Source of the DNA: Cryptomeria japonica
Lineage: Eukaryota; Streptophyta; Pinopsida; Cupressales; Cupressaceae
DNA length: 64,000 nt
Reading direction: 5' to 3'
Assembly: GCF_030272615.1 (NCBI RefSeq)
Contig: NC_081412.1
Location: 475,549,657-475,613,656, forward strand
Positions 10,242 to 22,841 of the stretch are shown one piece after another. The notes under the pieces were generated by a model. The model was not told where the DNA came from, searched no databases, and saw nothing but the letters and a program-made list of their open reading frames with translations. Both the position numbers and the translations under genes were made by a program. Each line of letters begins with the position of its first letter. Within the stretch, counting starts at the first letter, position 1.

Positions 10242-13098
10242 TAAGGGTCCAAGCAGAGTAGGATAAAGAGAAATGAGGATTAAGGATAACCATAGCCAAG
10301 ACAAAGAAGAAGCGTGTTAAAAAGAAGGCTTTGGAGGAGAGCAGTGGGGAAAAGATTCCCATAGCCATGACGAAGAAGAAGCCTAAGGAGAAGGCTTGGC
10401 AATCGCCCGGATAATAAGAAGAGTAATTGGGTGAAAAATGGCACACAATGGAGCGTGGTGTGGGTAAATTCTAGATGCAATTTAATTTGCTGGAGGCAAT
10501 ATAGATATGGATAAGTTAATAAATTCAATTATTAGTTAGAAAAAGTTTCTTCTGAAATTATTGGCGATAGAGCATAAATCCCAGCATATTTTTTTGTTTC
10601 TTAATCTACAGTTGGTTGGATGTATGATAAAATTTGTTTTCCAATGAATTCCCTGTACATATTGATTGGACTTTCTATTGGTCAAGAATTTTCTTTGTGT
10701 TGCATCCAATTATCGAGACCCCATTCATACTAGATGAAGAGGAGTGAGTGAGCTTTGTACTGCTTGAAGGAATGTTTGCCGAAAGCTTTTTTTTATCCTT
10801 TCAGAAACATTATTTTCTTTTTACTATCGCCTTTGTTTCCAATTTGCAGCCATAGTTGTGACATTTAGTCATATGCAGCTTCCTTCGTGGGACACAATGC
10901 AAAAAATTATAGTGAATATTTTCTTTTAAAACTCTTTCTCGGTGTACTTCTGGCATTGGTGGATTATTGTTATGCATAGAGACATTAAAAAATCATAATT
11001 TTTCTCTTAAGGCTTGAAATTAAGTGGGAGTCTCCTAATTATAATTTCGTAATTTTTTTGTGTTTTTGGAGTGGAGCGAGAGAATGGGAGAGAGAAAGAT
11101 GGTATCCAACTCTTTAAACTCACCCTGGGTAGCATGCAAGTTTTGTGAAGAAAGTGTACATCCGAGTGCATATTTACACCTTATTTTCATCGAAAGAACC
11201 TCAAAAGTTCATGCCCTCCCAACATCTTTGGAGTGAGTAATGTGATCAAGTATAGGAAGTGGTAGTGACTTCTGTGGCACGGAAAAATAAATTTAGTCAG
11301 TCTACACCATTTGTTTTGCCAGTGACGGGTTTAAAATTGGAATCCAAAGCACTTGTGAAAAAAAATTTGCTTCACAATTTTTCAGAAGATGAACAAACAG
11401 GGGAAGCAATTGGGAATAGGTCATAAACTAAAGAACCACATAGGTATTGAGGCTAAGCCACCCAACTCTATTATTCAGAACTATGCAAGAGTTCAGGTTA
11501 TCAAGAATGAAAAGAATATTGATGCTTCTGTTATCAATGATGATTCTTTGATTGAACAAAATGATACAGGTGTCAATTGCTAGATTTTGCCCAGATTTTG
11601 CAAGGTATGGAGAGTAATTGCAGCTATAAGTTGTAAGTGTGGAGTTTTGGTATCTTTTATAGATTTTTCTTATGAGATCTATGAACCTGACTACTCATTG
11701 TAGATTGACAAATTGGATCATGGGGTGTTTGTGTCTTTAAGTTTATAGATTATCCAAATGGATAATTAGAGTTTTTCCATTGGACTTGTAGCATGCTTAT
11801 CATGATACCATGAATAGTTTGGTGTCACACTACAGTTGGGAGTTTTTTTATTTGGTTGTGAGATTCTTTTTGTCAAGAGGTGGTTATGTTCATGTTGATT
11901 CTTAGATGTAATGGTAGGCTCTTGATTCTAGATTAGAGCATTGGCATGATATAGGTTCTCTTGGCAAGTTATGATTATTGGAGCATGTGGTCTTCATTTG
12001 TGAAGATGTAAGATAAAATTGTCATGTTGTGTTCCTATGTAATGCAGACGCACAATGGGAGTTTTGACATTGGTCCTGTTAGTGCTCTTAGTATTGAGTA
12101 CATTGGTGGATTGACCATGAAGGTGCTTTTGAAAACTAAAAATCTTGGGTGAGGTTGGAGTTCTCTTGGGATTAGAGAACATTTATTGAGACGGTATTTC
12201 TTTAGAGGTTTTAGTAAGAAGACCGAGGAGCCTACACCTGGTGATGGACACAAGTCCATTCTAGATCTAGAGGAGATTGTTCTTGGAGAGAGTCATTGTG
12301 ACTTGGTGTATCCTGGAAGAGCATTCTTAGTCCCCACTCTTGGTCTACCTGGCAAATTTATCTCCTTGTAGGATATGTTTGAGATGATTCCTAGTTTTGG
12401 AATGATATTGAGTTTGATCTTCCTTGATTATAGAAGCTTACATCCATGTTGAATGGGTGTTGTTAATGCTTTCATTTGGGGAAGTAAAGGAGATCATATT
12501 TGGCACAACTAAGAACTTGGTGGTGTTGGTAGAAGGATGAGATATGGTTTGCATGGATGTTTCATCCTAATTTTTTTTAAAGTCATCTATTGTTCTTGTA
12601 CTTTATTGTTTTTTTAACAACAATATATGGTCTTTTCATGAGGACTTGGAGGATGTCAACTGATTTTTTGTAGCAGGCTGGTTGCAGGTTGCATGCCATT
12701 GTGATTTGATTATTGCAACACCTTTTATGTTAGTGCTGATTGGTAGATTTGAGTTATTTGTTTGGTTAACATTGTTCATGCAACATCTATACTACTATAT
12801 AAGTGTCTTATAGTTTTTTGCACATCAATGGTTTTTGGTGTGTTTTATTGGAAGATGGGATTACACAAATTGTTGTATGGGTTGGATATGTTGGCATGAT
12901 TTTATTTGATGTTGTATGGTTAGTTGGATGTGATTAGCAATTAGCTATGGTTGCTATTCCAGCTATGGTGATTGATTCTAAGCATGTTTATTACCATTAG
13001 ATTTAATGATTACATTTGGATATTGGTTGAGAATGGAAAGCAAGGGATATACTTCAAGTGGGAGGTTGTTTAGATGTGAAGTCGTAATGTGAATCAAA
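10242..13098 (+). other. Interior of the 3.3-kb LTR element, no recognisable pol
   Basis: The start (about 10270-10410) reads a lysine-rich stretch with 'AKTKKKRVKKKALEES' and 'MTKKKPKEKAWQSPG' before stops, which could be a decayed basic nucleic-acid-binding peptide. A 64-codon frame lies at 11389-11583 and a 61-codon frame at 12186-12371; neither resembles a known retroelement protein. The rest is non-coding. The interior may be captured host or other-element sequence. Confidence 0.5.
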
Positions 13099-13131
13099 CT
13101 TCAAGTGGGAGATTGTTGGGATGTGAAGTCT
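13052..13131 (+). repeat. Duplicated polypurine tract / LTR-start junction
   Basis: 'cttcaagtgggaggttgttt' followed by 'agatgtgaagtc' (13052-13083) is repeated as 'cttcaagtgggagattgttg' plus 'ggatgtgaagtc' (13100-13131). The second copy is the true polypurine tract and LTR start; the first is a partial tandem copy 48 bases upstream. Confidence 0.8.
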
Positions 13132-13340
13132 GACACTTCATTTCATCTTCCCCATCTTTGTTCCTTTGTCTTCTATTGAAGACTATTGTATAAATATGAG
13201 GGTAAATCCCTATGTATGCAAGCTACAATAATAATAAAGATCTCTTCTATGCTTTCTGGTGGATGTAGCCAAATTGGTGAACCATGTTAAATACTATGTT
13301 GTGTATAATTTGTGTGTTCCCAATTTGTCTTGTTTTAACA
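13114..13340 (+). repeat. 3' LTR of the 3.3-kb element
   Basis: Starts tgttgggatg after the purine tract 'caagtgggaga' and ends tgttttaaca, giving proper TG...CA termini. It is similar along its length to the left LTR, with scattered substitutions. Confidence 0.9.
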
Positions 13341-13345
13341 GGTAA

Positions 13346-14853
13346 TGGCTACCTGAAATGAAGTGGATACTATTGAGTGAACTCTAAAATTAACTTAATT
13401 TTTTTAGTGATGTTGCTGGACTCTCCTGAGTTGGAGTGCATGATGTTGAATCTCAGGAGAAAGTTAGTTTGGTTGAAATGGTATAGTGGGTTGAACGATT
13501 ATTTAGAGAGAGCTATCTTGGGGCATAGTATGTAAGATTCAATTTTTTGTATGGTTGTATTACACCTACACATCATCAAACATTATACAAATAGTATGTA
13601 AGATTCAATTTTTTGTACTTTACCACATTGTGGCAACCTTAAATATATGCTTGCAACCTTCTATGTTTTTATTATGTATTCTCTTAACATTGTGGAAACC
13701 ACTATGCACTTAAAATGTATTTCTTAAGATTATTTCACTCTCCAACATTGAATCTTCATAATCTCATTAAAATTAAAGCCTTCAAATTAACTTGCATGTT
13801 TTTCCCATATGCAAAATTTCAACATATACAAGCATTTTAGGATAACCTTTAATATGTTTGAAAATGTCACTTAAGCATTATAAACAATTCAAGAACACCA
13901 TAAAAAGACTAGTCTACCATGCAACAATGTATATTGAAAATTATATCACACTAAACTTTTCAAACATCTCAAATCATAACATTTAACAAACAATCAAAGA
14001 TCATCGTAAAATGTATACTTGATTTGAACACCAAGTCAACTTTTCTCGGTCATATAAGGCCTCGTGAGATTTTTAATTCTCATATTTATCATACATACCC
14101 TTTGGGTGTTGAAATTGGGTCTTCATTATAAAATATCAAGTGATCCTAGTGGCTTGCTTTTACATAACCCAAAGTAGTTGTAAATGCCCAGGTCATTGGT
14201 GTTGTTTGCCCTTTTTAATGCATACAACACTTGGTTATGAAAAAGGACAAGGAAGGAGGTTTGTTGAGTTTGAGTGAACAAAGGACTTTGATTCCAAAGG
14301 TTTTCATTAAAAAAAATGAATGGTAGTGTTTCACATAAGATTATCAAGGAATAAATTTTAAGCGAATTAATTTAACAAATGACATGATTTTAATGGGATA
14401 AATCTAGATGAAAAATATGCAATGAATGGAGTAATAGATTCTACCCTTGTAATGAAGAACCATGATATATGTGGAGCTGATAAGGGAATAGAAAACCTTA
14501 ACCTCGACTATGCTCCCCTAATTAACCCAAAAATCGTCGTCTTTTCTAAAAAGATTATTGTGTGTGGAGAACCACAATTTTGTTTATTGTGTTTTGAATT
14601 TACATTGTGTGTCATGGAATTTTTGATAGTTAAATTCAAACTAAAAAATGGGAGTGTTTTAAAAAATTGCATGTAAGATTTTGACAAGTGAAAACTTAGG
14701 GTGCTCAATAAGTACATCCTCTATCATAAGTAGATGCCAGTTCGATAATATATAACCTTGAATTGTGATCATAGTTTTTAGATAAAAGAAAATATATATG
14801 CATTCAGTGCAACATATAGAGGCATTACATATAGGTAATCACATTTCATTTCG
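13346..14853. other. Spacer with one short direct repeat
   Basis: No gene is supported. A direct repeat built on 'agtatgtaagattcaatttt' occurs at about 13527-13552 and 13589-13615. Open frames at 14126-14347 (minus) and 14422-14676 (plus) lack recognisable features. Confidence 0.45.
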
Positions 14854-14870
14854 AGGCATTGCATATAGTT
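14854..14870. repeat. Left copy of the LINE target-site duplication
   Basis: aggcattgcatatagtt, identical to 22842-22858 on the other side of the LINE. The similar phrase 'aggcattacatatagg' at about 14821-14836 shows that the target region already contained related short repeats. Confidence 0.75.
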
Positions 14871-15078
14871 TTTGATTAGGGGAAAATAGGTTTTGAAGGG
14901 TCCTTGAAACCCTTTACATCAAAGATTCAAAAGATAGTCATCAAAGTCCACCAGAAAAACAAAAGGCAGCAACCACAGAAAGGACAGCTGGCCGAAAACA
15001 AAAACCCAACAACAGAAAATCACAACACAAAGAAACTAAACACTAGACAATAGAAAAAGCAAAGAAGAAGAACCAAGA
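14871..15078 (-). other. LINE 3' untranslated region
   Basis: On the minus strand this runs from the ORF3 stop through 'ccagctgtcctttctgtgg' and 'gtaaagggtttcaaggaccc' to 'cccctaatcaaaaa' at the target duplication. No long poly-A tail is left. Confidence 0.65.
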
Positions 15079-16710
15079 CTAAGTGAAGTTATTTAGTAAT
15101 TCGGCAACTTCTAGCTCCAATTGCTCCATTGTCACAACAGTCCTCATGATATATTTGCTTTGTTTTTGCTTCTTCCTAGTACTTGCTCGTGTTCTTTTTT
15201 CAAGACCAACTTCCTTATCTGTAGGGGTTCCATCCTTCTCCTCAATAGTGTCCTCAAGGGCCTTATCCCCCTGGACTTGTTCGATTTTGCTGATAAGGAC
15301 CTTGATACTATCAGAAGCTGCATTAAAAATCTTGTAACTTTGCTCCCCAATATTTTTGAGGGTCTTCTCAATCCCTTCCATCCTCTTTTCAATTGCCCAT
15401 GCTCTATCTTCCAGGGTTTTAAAGCTATTATGTTGGGCATTTATAATTTCCTCCGCATCGTTGATAGCTTTAGTCAGCTCACTTAAGCAGTTAGGTAGAG
15501 AGTTGAATTTACCAGTGCCAATAGCTTCCAAAACTTCAAGTTTGCTAGCTTCCTAGACCTGTTTGGCTTTTATGCTTTTAATTTCCTTCTGAACCCAAAA
15601 GAAGACCTTATTGAAGCAGTCCATACCATTTTTGATACAAAGGTCAAAGTCTAGAGGGAAGCTATCCTGAGCCTCATCTCCCACAGGGTCCAAGTTCACA
15701 TCCAGGCCCACCTCCTTCCACTCGGCTATCTTAATTTACTTGTTGGGGGTATTCTCCCCAGCCAACCCCTTACTCTAATGCTTGGAGTCGGCAGGAAGGG
15801 GCGAGCGGTTCTTGGCTCCCAACTCCTCACCTCTTAGCATATTCCCCTTTTTCTTCTGGCTTGAGATAATTTTAACCTCCTCACTGTTTGTCTCCATGTC
15901 AACTTCACTCTCCTCTTCTTCATCATACAAACTGTCATCGTCCTCCCCCTTCTTTTTGTGATTGATCGGCACTTTACCCTATTCCTCTTAACTGGTTTTC
16001 CTTTTACGCTTGCGTGACCTAGTGGTGTGGGGGTCCACCTCAACATTCACCTCTGTGTTGTATCCTTCATCATCCTTATCATTTGAATAAGCCAAATCAT
16101 CATCTAACTCAGATACCTCAGATATAGCCTATTGAACAATGGTGTTCTTGATATCGTTGTATAGGACCACCATAATACCCTCATGTAAAGTAGGGTTAGT
16201 CTTAGGATTAGAGATAGCATCCATAATCCTAACATTTAGGGAACATAATAGGTAGTAGGGAAGAGAAATTTTCTCATTGCACTGGAAATGATTAAGAATA
16301 ACAAAATCGTAACTATAAACTTTGGTATATCTACCATCTAAAGTAATGAATTTCATGATAGCAAACAAAATCCATTGCCAGAGCAACTTGATTACCTTAG
16401 GGCAGTAGTATGTATGGCTTCCCTTGACCAGTTTCACTTTCTCCACCTCGTCCTTGGGGAATTTCTTCACAACAACATCTGACAGCTTCCAGTCCCTATA
16501 GAATTTGATTCCATCTATCGACAGACCACTAGCCTCCGCTATCATGGTCTCATTAACCTTAACCTTCCTACTACCAATGGTCAGGGTGACCTCATTCCAC
16601 CCCTTTTTGAAAATCCTAGTGATTTTAGGTATTCTTTCTCCCATTCTTTCGATGTAATCCGATATTTTTTTGCTTGCAGCACAACCCAAACCTGGGGATG
16701 GTCTTGCCAT
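15079..16710 (-). pseudogene. LINE ORF3: helical domain, acidic/basic linker and coiled coil
   Basis: A single reading frame of about 544 codons runs from 16710 (MARPSPGLGCAASKK) to 15079 with six premature stops (TAG/TAA) and no frameshift. Residues 1-193 form a predicted globular helical domain with 'KVKVNETMIAEASGLSIDG' and 'NEKISLPYYLLCSL'. A charged linker follows, with 'RSRKRKRK' (possible nuclear localisation signal) and an acidic 'DDDSLYDEEEESEVDMET' stretch. The last 150 residues (15531-15079) are rich in heptad-like 'IEKRMEGIEKTLKNIGEQ' and should form a coiled coil, ending with a basic patch. The N-terminal part recalls the plant mobile-element-associated domains found with retroelements (inference only). 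It starts about 300 bases after the RNase H domain. Role unknown; an RNP or nuclear targeting role is conceivable. Confidence 0.7.
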
Positions 16711-17019
16711 TTATCAATTTTTGTAGCCTCTATGCGCTTATGATTTCCCCCCATCTTCTTATCAGTATTAACAAAATGTAAATTCCAACAAATACCACTC
16801 TTCTCTACAAACTTTCTTTTTCTAAGAAACAAAGAAGAATCCTCTAGAAGCAAATAGATATTTCTCAAGCTGCTACTTCAAATGGAAATAAGAACCCACA
16901 AAGCATGAGATATACAATGGCAATTAATGGTGTACCTCCTTCTTAGTTGATTACGATACCATTTCATGATGCCATGACCACCCCTACCATATCTAGAAAT
17001 GATATCAAATCCTACCTTG

Positions 17020-20000
17020 TTTTCCATGATATCTTTCATAATTTAAACTGTCACATGCCACTTGAGGGAGCTCCCCCTCTCCATACCAAATCTTTATCTG
17101 CCCACTCTGTACTGCCTCGTTGGCAGCCTAATCAACACTCTTGTTGGACTCTCTATAATCATGAAAAATGTGATAATGGTCAAATCCATCAAGCAACTTC
17201 TTGGTCGTGTTGATAATATTTTTAATCGTCCACGACGGTTGTTGCTTACCAAGGAGGCAATTGATTATATTTATTTAGTCCCCCTCCACCCATATTTTTT
17301 TGGGTCCTAGTTGATGTGCTAATTTTATGGCTTGAAGGATGCCCATGGCTTTAGCCAAGTGATTAGTTTGTTTCCCCAAGGGGAAGGCAACCGCCTCCAT
17401 GCAAAAACAAGCACTATTCCGGATAACTCCACCACACCCAATCAGTCCTAGGTTCCCTTTAGCAGCCCTGTCGAAGTTAGCTCCTTCAAACTTCATACTC
17501 TTCCTTATTGTTGCAATAATGAGATCCAATAGCCATCATATTCTCAACAAGATTTTGTTTTATCTTAGCCCACACCACTTCAAGGGAGTTAATGGCATTC
17601 CTGAAATTCTATTATTCCTTTCTTTCCAGATACACCATAGGATATATGGGAAGGAAAAATCCCACAATTTCCTTATAGTCATATTTTTTGTTCTACAAGA
17701 CCAACTCCTAAAACAATCTTGAATCTCCTCAGAAAACACCCAATTTAGACCCCATAGTTGGAAAAGCATCGACCAGATAGGTTGGACAAAAGAACAGTGA
17801 ATAAAAATATGGTTCACAGATTCTTCATCATTAAGGCATAGGTAGCATCTATAGGGGATGTTGAATCACCTCTTTCTCAGGTTATCTATGGTAGAATTTT
17901 ATTTTGCAGAAGAATCCATAAAAAAATATTTATTTTAGGAGTCAAACCTATACACCAAGCTTTGGCCTAGTAGAGAATAGAGTCTTGAGACTCATCCAAC
18001 ACAAGGACAACAAAAGCCATAGAATAAATCCCTGAAGGGGTTCCTCCCAACACCGAGTGGTCGTCCCTTCTTGGATTAATGACAACCTGGTTAAGTTTCA
18101 TATTAACATGCTTTAAGTTAGGATCAATAGTTCTCAAGTCCACCCATTTCTGATCTCTCCAGTAGTCAGCAACTTTGACACCAAACTTTTTCTTGCAAGC
18201 TTGGATGATCACCTGAGGAACACAATGATCATTGAGAGGAGCACCTCCAATCCAGGCATCATCCCAAAAATCAACCTTTCTACCATTATCAATGGCCCAC
18301 ACTTTTCCCGGACTCACAATTTCTTTTGCATGAGTAACACTGTTCCATAAGGTAGAGCCACTCGAGATCTGATATGAGGCAAGGAAGTCTTCCATGGTAG
18401 GATTTAGACGTAAGCATTTAGCCTTGCAAATTTCATTCCATTCACCTATTCCCTGATATATTCTCCATATATGTTTGGACAGTAGGGTTTTATTCAAGGT
18501 TTAAATATTTCTTAGGCCAAGTCCCCCCACCTTCTTCAGTTTGCAAACTTTATCCCAGGCAATGAGGGAAACTCTCTTCTACTCCTCAACCCTAGACCAC
18601 AGGAAAGATTTCTAAATTTTCTTAATTGCATCTATAGATTTACCAGGTATTTTGAAGAGACTTAAGGCATAAACTACAAGACATCGGAGAGAAGATTTCA
18701 AAAGCTGGATTTTACCTGCCTGGCTAAGAAGGGTACCTTTCCACCCAGCCAGCTTCTTGGTGAATCTATCAACAAGACTGTTCTAGAAAAGATCGGTAAG
18801 TTTCGTACCCAAGGGGAGACCCAAGTAAATAGAAGGACCTTGGCCAATTTGACATTCCAAGATACGAGCCATCTTGGTTTGTCTATCCTCCAGAGTGTTG
18901 AAGAAGAATAAAGAGCTTTTCTACCAGTTACTCGATTGACCCGTAACAACACTATAAGTATTGAGAAGGTTCTTCATGTTAGTTTCTTGTCTGATGAATG
19001 AAGTACCCATTAAAATGGTATCATCAAGAAATTGTTGGTGAGAATAGGCCTTGAATCTAGAAGAGGGAGAAACTCCCAACAAAAGACCCTAAGAAACAAG
19101 TTTGCTTCTATTTCTGCCCAGACATTCAACCAAGATAATGAAGAGAATAGGGGAAATGGAGTCCCCCTGCCTAGAGCCCCTCGAAGATTTAATGAAAGGG
19201 GAGGGCACACCATTCACGATGACATAGAATGAAGGGGTTGAAATAAGTTGGCCCACCAGCTTAATAAAATTTTCACAAAAACCAAAATATCTAAGCACCT
19301 TGTTCAAAAACCCCTAGTCCACCTGATCATAGGCCTTAGCCAAGTCCAATTTCATCAAGAAGCCCTATTTCTTTGATTCCACCAATGAGTGAATATTTTC
19401 ATGAATAGTAATGATATAGTCTAGGATTTGTCTACTAGGCACGAAACCACTCTGTTGGGGTGAGATAATGGAAGGGAGAACCATGAGCAATCTACCAATA
19501 ACCACCTTCAAGATAATCTTATAGAAGGAATTACACAAACTGATTGGTCTTAATTGATCTATCCATTCAACCCCTGGATATTTGGGAATCAAAACCATAA
19601 AAGTGGCATTGAGTTCCTTTAGGATAAACCTAGCCCCAAAAAATTCTTGTACTCCCTTAACCAAATCCTTTTTGATAATGCTCCACAAGGTTTGAAAGAA
19701 TAACAAAGGGAACCCATCAGGTCCTGGGGATTTATTGCCATCAAAGGAGAACATCACTTTCTTAACTTACCCTTTAGAAGGAATGGCAACTAGGAAATCG
19801 TTATGATCTTTGTTAATGAGGGAAGTAATGGTCTCCAAGAGGGCCCTTTGAGAATGATCATCCAACCTACTATCTGCAGAGATAAGGGAGTTGAAAATTT
19901 TCCTGGCTTCATTCCTAATCTCATCATCCTTCCTTGTTTTAGATCCACCAATCCATAATTTAGAAATCCTCTTAGCAGCCTTGTGTTTCATAGCATTCAT

Positions 20001-21119
20001 ATGGAAGAACCTGGTATTTATGTCCCCAACTTTAAGCCAAAGGGATTGGGACCATTGTTTCCAAAATTCTTCTTCCCTTTTTATGATCTCATGAAACTTT
20101 ACAAGCATTTCATTTTCCTCTCTGATAGAAACCTCAGTATATCCACTGGCTTGGATTTTTCTTGAATTTCCTTTAGCTCAAGTTGGGTTTTGGACTTAGC
20201 AGCGAATAGATCCCCAAAAACTTCCTTGTTCCATTTCTTAATATTATCTTTCACATACCTTAATTTTTTCACCATTCTATACATAGTGGTAAGTTTGACA
20301 TCAATTGACCACCAATCCTCAATGGCCATCTCAAGGTTAGGATGATCCAACCACATCCTTTCAAATCTAAAAGGAAAATTTCTATTTCCACTTATATTCT
20401 TTGCCACAAAAACCACAGGATAGTGGTCTGAACCAATCAGTGAAATATCTGATAGGGAGCTCTGATAGTGGACAAACCAGTCATTTGAGATAACGGCCCT
20501 ATCTAATCTGACTTGAATAAGACCCCCCCTGCCCTTCATTTAGTCCAAGTAAAATTGGCCCCTTGAAGATCAATATCATACAGACCCTGGTTAATAATAA
20601 AGTTTAGCAGGTCCATTCTATTGTCTAATTGAGACGGGACGCCCCCAAACTTCTCATTGTCACAGAGAGGGGTATTGAAGGCCCCCATCACCAGCCACTA
20701 TTCATCCTTAAGAGGAGATCTAATAGCCTCCAACTTCTTCCAAAATTTGCATCTACCTAATCTATTATTAGGAACATAAATATTAGTCAGGAGCCATGAG
20801 GTACCATCCTTTAAATGATGAAACCTTATAAAAGCCACGTATGTTATTATCCTTCTTAACAGGAACCCGTGTGACTCGCCTCATATTCCACAAAATTATA
20901 ATGCCCCCAGAAGCACCATTAGAGCTACCTCCTAAAACCCCACCATCCTTCAAAAGCTTAATCTTCTCAACTTTCTCTTTTGTCATTTTTCGTTTCTTGG
21001 ATAAGAACAATATCCTGTTTATGTTCTCTAATGAAATTTCTTAGAACATCCTATTTATGTGGACTATTCAATCCATGAATATTCCATGAAATAATTTTAA
21101 TTTTCTCTTTAGGGAACAT
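17020..21119 (-). pseudogene. LINE ORF2: endonuclease, reverse transcriptase, zinc-binding region, RNase H
   Basis: Starts MFPKEK at 21119. Endonuclease: 'IISWNIHGLNSPHK', 'IQETK' (metal-binding Glu), 'GSDHYPV' (catalytic SDH) near 20420. RT: 'SPGPDGFPLLFFQTLW', 'LRPISLCN', 'QQSGFVPSRQILDYI', 'LDLAKAYDQVD', 'GSRQGDSISPILF' and the active-site box 'FLDDT' at about 19019-19033 (plant L1s usually have FADD). A zinc-binding region (zf-RVT-like) spans about 18500-17560 with 'VNHIFIHCSFVQPIWSMLF'. RNase H: 'NFDRAAKGNLGLIGCGGVIR', 'GILQAIKLAHQLG', 'WVEGD', 'YRESNKSVD' (17450-17060). Numerous stops and A-run frameshifts (for example after IQETK) inactivate it. The encoded enzyme would nick genomic DNA and copy LINE RNA in place. 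Confidence 0.93.
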
Positions 21120-21125
21120 ACCTCA

Positions 21126-22620
21126 AGGATGGTCATCTGAGTTCCATTTGCTATATTCTTGCTTGCCTCTTGATCTATGAGTTGGATTGCTGATCTTCTT
21201 TGAGGGGGTGAGGGGATAAATCCTGTGTCGGCCTTAGTCCTATTTTTGGCCTTGACAAGGGTAGCCTGGGGGGTTGACTTTGACCCATTTTTTCCACCTT
21301 TTTTTCATTCCACAACTTCATTATTTAGGATATCATCCTCTTGGTTGTTCTGGGTGGATGCCTTTTATTTGAAAGCTTCTTCCTCAGCCCACTTTGTACT
21401 TATATTAAGAAATGAAGTCATGGGGGATGGCTGGAATGTAGATTTCACCATCTCAACCGACTGTTGTGATTCTAATGATGAAATCCCTCCAAGAACCAAA
21501 CACCTCTAGTTGTTCTCATAGTCAGATCTAGGGCAATCCCTGTTAGTGTTTCCATGGTGCAGTTCGAAGCCACCTCCTCCTTGGTCTACAAAACCACTTG
21601 TATTTCTCCATCTTCCAGGTTATCACTTCGTTGTTCATCCTAATTGAGGTTTTGCCGATCTCTCTCATCTTTGCCTATTTTATCCTCTTTTCCACCTTCA
21701 AACACATGGTTTTCTGGTTTTTCCATATTAATGTTCCCCCATTGCTCAAAAGTGTTAGGGATGATGACACTCTGGGCTTCTTCTACCATTTTCTTTCCTT
21801 TTGAAACAACTAGTTGCTTAACAGGATTTTTGGCTCTCCATTGTGTTGTCTTGTCTTTCTTCTCTTTCTCTTTCACAACCTATAGAGTTTTTTTTTTAGT
21901 AGTATGCCCTGAATTTTTATAGTGAAAACATGCAAAAGGGACACTTTCATATTCCAATGGTTCCACCTACTTCCCCAATTTGGAGTTAATCTTAATAGAT
22001 AAAGACATATCCATTCCTTGCATGACTCCCACACAAATCCTTGTAAAGGTGAGTCTTCTTCTAGCCATTGTGATAGGGTCCATAGATAAGAGCTCCCTAA
22101 AGGAACTAGCGATTCCTTTAAAAACATCTTCAACCTAGAACTCCAGTGGGAGACCCAATAGTCTGACCCAGGCTAGAGCTTGGACAAAAAAATATTCATT
22201 TAGGTCCATCAAAGGTGACCATTTTTATAGAGCCAACGCATATTTTCTAATCAACTAAGGGCCATAACAAATCACCCTCGACATGTCTTCTTCACATGAA
22301 AAAGATAGAGACACCGCACCTTTGGACAAGGCCGTGATATATAGCCGACCTTTGAGTGCCCATTTACATTTAGCAAACACCCTAACAACATCAATATTTG
22401 GTCTAGGGCCCAAAAAATTGCCAACCAGTGTTAGAGCCATAAGGTTGATGTTGTTCTCAATCACTGGGTCTGGAACTTCAATAGCAAATCTACCCTTTTC
22501 TAGTTCTAAGATCTTATGTACTAAAGGGAGCTTGGACTTTCCACTGAGTTTCACACCAAACAAAGAAGTCCACGACCAACCGATGTCCCTATGACCAGGT
22601 CCCTACCTTGGGTTGCCTCC
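21126..22620 (-). pseudogene. LINE ORF1: DUF4283 RNA-binding protein with degraded zinc knuckle
   Basis: From about 22600 the minus strand reads 'LFGVKLSGKSKLPLVHK', 'LMALTLVGNFLGPRPNIDV', 'FAKCKWALKGRLYITALSKG' (DUF4283), then 'AWVRLLGLPLEF', 'RICVGVMQGMDMSLSIKI', 'LEYESVPFACFHYKNSGH'. The last is a CX2C-H knuckle whose second Cys is Tyr and whose final Cys is lost. A low-complexity charged C-terminal region runs to about 21126, where it meets the ORF2 start. Stops at 22253-22255 and later positions and a frame change break it. Known role of the family: binding LINE RNA in a ribonucleoprotein. Confidence 0.88.
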
Positions 22621-22841
22621 AGCACGTGATTCTCCCCCCCCACTAAGATTGAGAGGCCTATCGCCACTTTGTGGGTCCCCAAACATCAGATCCTTTCCAT
22701 TTGGCTCAGAAGAGTCAGGGAAGTCCTGAGATCCGTCCTTTCCACCCACCCCATCCTGAGTTCAAATTCAAAGTCGCTCCCTTCTCCCGCTTCTCTATTA
22801 CTTACCTGAAGTATGTTGTTCTCTTAATGGATGTTATATAT

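Larger units (their letters stand above)
9998..13340 (+). mobile_element. Non-autonomous LTR retrotransposon, 3.3 kb, with perfect 5-bp target duplication
   Basis: Two direct LTRs of about 229 and 227 bases flank a 2.9-kb interior. The 5-base sequence ggtaa precedes the left LTR (9993-9997) and follows the right LTR (13341-13345), a classical target-site duplication. A primer binding site lies directly inside the left LTR and a polypurine tract directly outside the right LTR. No gag, protease, integrase or RT motif is visible in the interior, so it must have been mobilised in trans. Short LTRs and lack of pol resemble TRIM/SMART-like or small LARD-like elements, though the interior is longer than in typical TRIMs. 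Confidence 0.9.
14871..22841 (-). mobile_element. Long LINE (plant L1 type, RNase H clade) with ORF1, ORF2 and an extra ORF3
   Basis: An 8.0-kb unit bounded by identical 17-bp direct repeats. Reading on the minus strand: 5' end 22841, ORF1 (DUF4283 plus knuckle), ORF2 (endonuclease, RT, zinc-binding region, RNase H), ORF3 of about 544 codons, a short 3' untranslated region (15078-14871) and a very short A-rich end ('taatcaaaaa'). The presence of both 5' and 3' parts and the flanking repeats suggests one full-length insertion by target-primed reverse transcription. All three ORFs contain stops or frameshifts, so it is inactive. The third ORF is not part of the usual plant L1 layout. Confidence 0.85.

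Noticed and set aside
14126-14717. Open frames of 69-84 codons around 14.1-14.7 kb
   Set aside because: No start context, domain or codon pattern supports them; expected by chance in AT-rich DNA of this length.
15083-15556. Plus-strand frames opposite LINE ORF3 (for example 15121-15486, 121 codons)
   Set aside because: They are antisense shadows of the long, compositionally convincing minus-strand coiled-coil frame.
22283-22594. 103-codon plus-strand frame
   Set aside because: Antisense shadow of the DUF4283 region of LINE ORF1.
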